The position numbers were made by a program, and so were the translations under genes. Shown piece by piece: positions 58,316-64,000 of a stretch of DNA of 64,000 bases; positions within the stretch are counted from its first letter, which is position 1; each line of letters begins with the position of its first letter. The stretch is from Tieghemostelium lacteum (taxonomy: Eukaryota > Evosea > Eumycetozoa > Dictyosteliales > Raperosteliaceae). The notes under the pieces were generated by a model. It was not told the DNA's origin and searched no databases. It worked only from the letters and a program-made list of their open reading frames with translations. The DNA lies in assembly GCA_001606155.1 (NCBI GenBank), contig LODT01000051.1, forward strand, positions 62,001 through 126,000, in the 5' to 3' direction.

Positions 58316-61300
58316 TTAATTTTTTGAATCAGATAAAGATTTTTCAGCATTGAAATCAGAACTTGAATTGGAACCAACATTAGCTGATAATCTTCTATTT
58401 CTAAGATCTTGAGCTAATTTCATTCTGTTCTCACGTAAAGACATTTTCTTTGCACTTGGATCATTTTCAGTATCAACTTTAGTTTCAGGTTTCTTGAGAA
58501 TTTTGTCTACAAAACCTTCAATATCTGATTTATTCTGAGCAAAGCCGTCAGTGGAGGAAACTGAATTTGCAACTCTCTCAGTGTTATCCTTTACACGAAT
58601 AGTTTCTTCATCCTTTACAGTCTTAATTTCTTTCTTCCATTCCTCCATCTGTTGATTGTCACTAAAGATAATGGAAACTGATTTCTCACCCTTTTGATAG
58701 AGTTTCAGTGATGGCAGACCAGTGATTTTCTCATTTTCCTCCATCTCCATTTTATTCAATAGAAATGTGAATGCAGCTTGCAATCTAATTGTCTTTTGCT
58801 TACCAAAGAAAGAGGAGCTACTGGATTTTGAGGAACGACTGATACTTATACTGTCATTGAACAGGTAGACTACAATAGGGTTCTTTTTAGTCTTACTGAC
58901 AAACTCAAAGAACTCACCTTCTCTGACAAATCTTCTACTGGACCATGAGGATTTAGATAGAGTCTCATCAGAGAGTTTCTCTTGAATCTCTGCTAGTTTC
59001 ATCATGTTTTCAGCCTCCTTCTTCTTGTCATTCATAAACTCTGCAACCTGATTAATGAGTTCAAATGCCTTTACCAACTGAGGGTAATCAGGATGAGTTT
59101 GCCAAGTATGTGATATCATATCTTTCAACAATAAACTATATCTTGGAATTCTTTGAATAGGTCTAATGAGATAGTCTTCAAGACCTCTGAGTTTAATCTC
59201 TTCGTTCTGGTCTTTGATCTTTTGTAAAAATGCCTTGAATTTAGACTGAGTTTTTAGAGTATTCAGTAAATTCATAGCCTCAGTATAGTTTCTACTATAC
59301 TGACTGTACACCTTCAAAAATGCACTAAATTTAATGAAAATGTCACCGATACATGTGTTTTGGTCCCATTTCTCCACACGATTGTTTAGTTCAGTCTTCA
59401 AAATGGTATTGTAAGCCAACACAATTTCAATCTCTGAAAATATAATTTTTAATTCCTCCTCTGATATAATTGGACTTCCTTTCACATTGATTGCATCTCT
59501 CAATTCCTTGATTACGAAATCTTTTAAAAATGTCAAACGTGTGAGATATTCAATTTCAGTTTTTTGAATCTCTTGAACTATTCTCTCTCTATAAGCTGCA
59601 TCTCTTGCTAAAACTCTCTGACGATTTCTTTCTAACCATCTCTTTACAGCTTTTTGAATTCTGATTGCAGCTCTTTCCTCTACTGATAATTTTGGTTGAC
59701 TTGGTGTTTTTGGTGATGATGTTACAGTTGTTGTTGTTGTGGTTGTGGTAGTAGATGGTGTTGCAGGTTTAGATAATACACTAGCATTAGTACTTGTAGT
59801 TGATGAGATGGTTGGTGTAGTTGGTGTGGAGTTTGAAGTTGTACTAGTTGTAGTTGTACCAGGAACAACTTTATTTACTGGTGCACTTGATGATAGAATG
59901 GGTGATGAATTAGGTTGAACTTTAATAGGTGAACTTAAACTATTTCTATTTGAACCACCTGGGGACTATATTATAAAAAAATAAATTAGTAATTTGTTTT
60001 AATTTGAAATCAAAAGGGGGGTAGTGTATATTAAAAATAAAAATATCATCATCAAAATGTGGGTGTATGTGTTTGTGTGTGTTGAGGAGAGAGAGAGAGG
60101 AAGATTGGTAAATGACAGTATTTTTTGATATATTGACTATTTTGATGACTGAGAATGGGTACTGACATTTTCATTTTCAAGTGGTTCATCTTCTTTAATA
60201 GTTGTTGTTATTTGTTGTTTACTAGTACCAATAGTTATACTATTTAAATTATTACTATTGATATTACTAGTACTACTGGGTAATGTACTTGTGATTGTTG
60301 GTTTTTGATCTTCAATTACTAATGAATTCTTTAAACTATTATTAATAAATGATTTTTTAGTTGGTGTAGTTGAAGTAATGGGTTTAGTTGTAGGTAAACT
60401 ATCACTCGAATTATTGAAAAAAGAGGATATTGAAGGTTTAGGTTTTGTTAATGATGTTGATCTAGTTTTTACTGTACAATATGATTCTATGTGTGAAATA
60501 CGTTGAGGTTGCAGTAATGATGCGTTATTACTAATGGTTAGTGGTTTAGTTGGATTCTTCCACTTGTTTAATACATCTTGAAAATTAATTCTGGTGTCGT
60601 CTGTTGTTGTGTTTGTTGATGATTTATCTGTTGATGATGATAATGATGTTCCTGATGGTTCTGTATGATTACTATTCTGTGATGATGATAAAGAAGGTAC
60701 TGTTGATGATGATTTAGGTGACGATGATAAAAATAAGGAAAAAGATTTTGGTGAAGTAGAAATGGGTGAAGGTGATAATGGTAATGAAAATGAAGATTGA
60801 GGTGTAAGAGATAACGATTTGGAGTGCTGTCTAGACACTCTATCTCCTCCTACAATCCCTCCTCCTCCTCCTCCTCTGATATTTTTAAATAAACTATTAT
60901 TATTTGTTATAGAAATAAAATCACTAACCTTTTGTGGATTGTTATCAGGATATAGTTTCTTTTGATCTGCTAAATGTTGAAATAGTCTAGTTTTAGTTTC
61001 CTCTATACCACCATCTGATTGAACCTGTGTCTTCTTGATTACTTCCTGTCGTTTATTCTCTCTAATTGTAAATTGTGCTAACATTTGTTCGGCATTTGAT
61101 ATCTCTTCTTCTGAAAATACTTGATCCGGGCTAGTCTCTGGCCAATCTGTTGTGAATGCATAAGAAGGATCCGAATTTGCAATCTATATAAATAGAGGTT
61201 GTGGGAAAAAAAAAATCAAATATAAAAAAAATGAGTGTGTGGGTGATATGTGAGTGTATATATAAAAAGCTTAAAACAAATACTTACCTTACAAATAGAT

Positions 61301-61671
61301 TCTAAACATTCAATAATTCTTTTTATATTTGTAAATGTTGGTCTGTTTGGTGGTGGTATTACAATATCAGAGATATTAAATCTCTTGTGTCTTGGTACAC
61401 CCATATCTGCACAAGCTTGAATAAAAAAACTGATATTCTCTGAAGAAATGTGAACAAATGTAGCTTTTCTAGTTGAATTTGGGTCAGGTACTGATATTCT
61501 AGGCATCAGTCTTGGACTGATACTCTGCATTAATTTACATAGTAATACACCGTCTTTTAGCAATTCAATAAAATCTTTTTTCTTGCTGTCCTCAATCTTG
61601 ATCTCCAATGCAGATTCAATCCATTCTAATGCCTGATTCTTTTTTGCTAAAAATGATAAAACTTTACTCAT
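58316..61671 (-). CDS. CH-IQ-RhoGEF (DH-PH) protein
   Basis: The model is complement(join(58316..59965, 60167..61183, 61288..61671)), 1016 residues, all in phase 0. Exon 1 is a calponin-homology domain (ALEWIESALEIKIE, FIELLKDGVLLCKLMQSI, ENISFFIQACADMGV). A Ser/Thr/Pro-rich linker follows. Then comes an IQ motif near residue 558 (RAAIRIQKAVKRWLERNRQ). The DH domain covers about 595-790 (EIEYLTRLTFLKDF, LEDYLIRPIQRIPRYSLLL, the last being the diagnostic helix). The PH domain covers about 815-910 (REGEFFEFV to EEWKKEIKTV). It should activate Rac-type GTPases on actin, with the IQ site binding calmodulin or a myosin light chain. Dictyostelids have many such Gxc proteins. The second intron is 201 bases with a GTCAGT donor, the least typical site of the model. 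Confidence 0.9.
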
Positions 61672-61854
61672 TTTTTCTCCTGTTTCTATATGTGTCTATA
61701 TTTATGATTACTTTGAATCACATATATCTTCCTTTGAGAAAATAAAAAAAAAAAATTAAAAAAAATTTTTATTTGAAAAGTTTGATTTGAAACACCAACA
61801 TTTAATGAAATCTTTTTTTATCAACCATCGATAATTATAGTTATTTTGAAAGAT

Positions 61855-62166
61855 ATGGGTATTACGGCGTCTAAAGATAATAATGATAAATTACAAATTA
61901 AAATTGAACAAAATACAAATGAAGGGGTTTTTAAAGCTGTAGTTACACCAGAAAGATCTAAATTTCTTTCATATTTAAAATCAAATCAAGAATTTCATGC
62001 TATACTTCAACAACATCCCACTTTAGTTTATAGTTTTGAAGAATTAGATTATTTTACTATTAATCTTCAAGCTCCCGATATTAAAACTATCAATGATGTT
62101 GTTTATAAACTTAATAGAATTTATAATGAATTCTTATTGTCCGCACAAACAGTTTCTAAAGCATAA
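61855..62166 (+). CDS. Small protein with N-myristoylation motif
   Basis: A single exon of 103 residues. The earlier in-frame codon at 61846 is TTG, so the first ATG is 61855 and the product starts MGITASKDNNDK. Gly2 with Ser6 fits the consensus for N-myristoylation (MGxxxS/T), so it is likely membrane-attached. The rest is a single small domain (GVFKAVVTPERSKFLSYL, VYSFEELDYFTINLQAPD, VVYKLNRIYNEFLLSA) of mixed strands and helices. I do not recognise it. Dictyostelids use myristoylated small proteins in membrane trafficking and signalling, but I propose no role. It lies head to head with the RhoGEF gene, about 180 bases apart. Confidence 0.78.
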   Translation: MGITASKDNNDKLQIKIEQNTNEGVFKAVVTPERSKFLSYLKSNQEFHAILQQHPTLVYSFEELDYFTINLQAPDIKTINDVVYKLNRIYNEFLLSAQTVSKA

Positions 62167-62409
62167 TGTAAAACTTACTTGTATATGTATATTTATTTCC
62201 AAAATATTATTATATTTTCTTGGTATAGAATTATCTAATAATTTATTACTTTAAAATGTGTCACGACAATAGCAAAATCAGTATTCAAATAAAATTAAAT
62301 CAGAAATATCCATAATATTGTAAATTATAATCTTACAATTTTAATTTAATGGAATTTTTTTAATTTTTTATTTTTTTTATTCAATTAATTGTTAGTAATT
62401 AGATAAAAG

Positions 62410-64000
62410 ATGGAAGAGGATTTATTTAATTTGGATCAAAATAATGATAATAGTTTTGATGAATATGAAGAGATTTTAATAAACCAGACACCTCTATCAC
62501 CAATACCCAAACTGAATAGTATGCCATTGGTGATTGTAGATGATCCAAATAATGAACAATATGATAATATAAACTTTAGTAGTCAACAATTACAACAACA
62601 GCAACAACAGCAACAACAGAATAATAGTGGTAGATCATTTACCACTAAATTAAAGGATTGGTATGGTGAGAAAACTCATAGTCGTTCAAATAGTACAAAT
62701 AGTAATGGTAATACTCCAATTAGTACTTCTACTATACCTATTAGTATAACAACTACTCCTACGACTACTACTCAATCTCTACAAGAAGATTTACTAGATG
62801 ATTCTGTTGACAAATCTTTAAAGAATAATATATTTGATGATAATTCGTCTACTTTTGATTTCAACTATTTTGATTTGACAACAAAGTCTAATCAAACAAC
62901 TATAATAACTTCACCAAATGTGACTGGTCATAGTCCAAAAAATACATTAACTACACCTATAACTACAACTACTACAACTACTACAACAACTACAACTAGT
63001 AATTCTACAAATGTTGACACACAACAACAGGTATTTGATAGTATAAACATTAATGATAGCAAGACTTCAACACCTTCATCTATATTCAATTTATCATCTA
63101 TAAAAAAGGCTTTAAATAGTGCTTCTAACTATTTACCTAGTAATAGTAATAGTCAGGTTTCAACTGCAACTTCAACCCCAACTAGTACCAGTACAACTTC
63201 AACTACACCAAATTTGAATAATACAAGTTTCAGTGCACTAAATTATTCAAAAGATGAACTGAATTTCAGTACAGATAGATTTTTAAATGATCTAACAGAT
63301 GACAGTATCATACAATCGGATGAATCTTCAGAATTTGAAAAATGGTTGAGATTGGGTGAGGATATACCCCAGTGTTCATGGTCTAGAAAACTCAATCAAA
63401 ACTTTCCAGATCATAAACCATTTCAAGTATCTGCAATGCAAGGTTTGAAACTTGTTGGAATTGGATATAGAATGTGGAAGTATGTTAAAAAGGAACTTAC
63501 AGCAAATCGTGTTCCTATAATGGACCCTTTTAATCCCCCTAAACCTGGACCTGTTATGGGTGTACCTTTAGGTGGAATAGGAAGTGGATCTGTAACTAGA
63601 GGTTGGAAAGGTGATTTTGTTCGTTTTAATCTCTCTGGTGGAATTGTAGAGAATGAGGTTATAGATGTTGACAAATTCTCAGTTTATATTAATATGGTTA
63701 ACCCTCAAACTAAACAATCTGTTGATACTCAGAATCTAAAGAAAGCTACTGTACTCTACCCTGGTAAACCTAAAAACAACCTGGTTTTAGATGTTTGGAA
63801 TTGGTCTCTAAAAGGTGACCAATCATGTTACTTTGGTCTATTCCCTAGATCATGGACAGTCTATGAAGAACCACATCCTCACATTAAAATGATCTGTAAA
63901 CAAATATCACCAGTTATTCCAAACAATTACAAAGAAACATCTTATCCTTGTGGTGTATTTGTTTGGAAAATTGAAAATAACTCAAAATTCCTTGATGCTG
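62410..64000 (+). CDS. gba2: Non-lysosomal glucosylceramidase GBA2, N-terminal part (runs off the window)
   Basis: An open frame from the ATG at 62410 to the window edge (530 codons). A long low-complexity N-terminus with Gln and Thr/Ser tracts is followed from about residue 310 by the GBA2 N-terminal domain: [50 protein letters not shown] (shown in part: [20 protein letters not shown]), [31 protein letters not shown] and [10 protein letters not shown]. These match human GBA2 blocks [29 protein letters not shown] and PVGVFVWDVEN. GBA2 removes glucose from glucosylceramide at the cytoplasmic face of ER and Golgi membranes. The catalytic (alpha/alpha)6 domain lies beyond the window. No stop or intron is seen. 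Confidence 0.93.
   Translation, partial: MEEDLFNLDQNNDNSFDEYEEILINQTPLSPIPKLNSMPLVIVDDPNNEQYDNINFSSQQLQQQQQQQQQNNSGRSFTTKLKDWYGEKTHSRSNSTNSNGNTPISTSTIPISITTTPTTTTQSLQEDLLDDSVDKSLKNNIFDDNSSTFDFNYFDLTTKSNQTTIITSPNVTGHSPKNTLTTPITTTTTTTTTTTTSNSTNVDTQQQVFDSININDSKTSTPSSIFNLSSIKKALNSASNYLPSNSNSQVSTATSTPTSTSTTSTTPNLNNTSFSALNYSKDELNFSTDRFLNDLTDDSIIQSDESSEFEKWLRLGEDIPQCSWSRKLNQNFPDHKPFQVSAMQGLKLVGIGYRMWKYVKKELTANRVPIMDPFNPPKPGPVMGVPLGGIGSGSVTRGWKGDFVRFNLSGGIVENEVIDVDKFSVYINMVNPQTKQSVDTQNLKKATVLYPGKPKNNLVLDVWNWSLKGDQSCYFGLFPRSWTVYEEPHPHIKMICKQISPVIPNNYKETSYPCGVFVWKIENNSKFLDA

Noticed and set aside
1-64000. Retroelements, DNA transposons, tRNA genes and CRISPR arrays
   Set aside because: Reading for reverse-transcriptase and transposase motifs, terminal repeats, tRNA boxes and regular spaced repeats found none.

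Overview
This window reads as nuclear DNA of a dictyostelid social amoeba. The gaps are extremely AT-rich, introns are short (about 54-200 bases, GT-AG, often starting GTATGT or GTAAGT), Asn and Gln runs lie inside otherwise ordinary eukaryotic proteins, genes are dense (about 30 in 64 kb), and several genes are dictyostelid hallmarks: a circularly permuted Ras/vWA protein, many unrecognised amoeba-only proteins, and a CH-IQ-RhoGEF. The species cannot be fixed from the sequence alone. I found no rRNA, tRNA, CRISPR, LTR element or DNA transposon. Coding models were built by joining open frames at GT-AG sites whose phases match. Several (TMEM234, PXMP4, the FHA protein, the DOMON/b561 protein, the MaoC protein) needed exons too short to stand out as ORFs.

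Layout. 1-5.4 kb: an unrecognised Asn-rich protein and a WD40 protein. 5.7-8.3 kb: the permuted Ras/Sec23-like/vWA protein. 8.4-13.5 kb, minus strand: a tiny possible gene, a MaoC-type hydratase, a SPRING (SREBP-pathway) homologue, an unrecognised protein with one frame break, and an O-methyltransferase. 14-21.2 kb, plus strand: a divergent TM9 protein, the peroxisomal membrane protein PXMP4, and a 1298-residue composite protein. 21.4-25.2 kb: a PHO80-type cyclin on the minus strand, then a 2.8 kb gap with G/GT-rich boxes, which may be a large promoter region. 25.2-32.4 kb: an OTUD6-type deubiquitinase, a two-helix membrane protein, glycine dehydrogenase (P protein) and a TruB-type pseudouridine synthase. 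32.6-43.7 kb: a giant coiled-coil/BRCT protein, a secreted-type membrane protein, a DOMON-cytochrome b561, a membrane-anchored bZIP factor and a five-exon TMEM234. 44-54 kb: two proteins (one with an FHA domain), COG1 of the Golgi tether, and a patatin-like phospholipase. 54.4-64 kb: a 56-residue membrane protein, two secreted proteins (one a GPI-anchored glycosidase-like protein), the CH-IQ-RhoGEF, a probable N-myristoylated small protein and the first third of GBA2, cut by the window edge.

The genes are mostly unrelated housekeeping and signalling genes, as expected for a eukaryotic chromosome. One thread recurs: Golgi and membrane-lipid biology (SPRING, an ATF6-like bZIP with an RxxL site, COG1, TM9, GBA2, a patatin phospholipase, PXMP4). 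SPRING and the ATF6-like factor would fit one Golgi site-1-protease route, but that link is inference. The most unusual protein is the permuted Ras/vWA protein, a known but rare architecture. I did not find convincing evidence of a wholly new system. The best unexplained candidates are the 1298-residue Cys-cluster/F-box-like protein, the cluster of short palindromes at 31.1-31.5 kb and the 2.8 kb gap.
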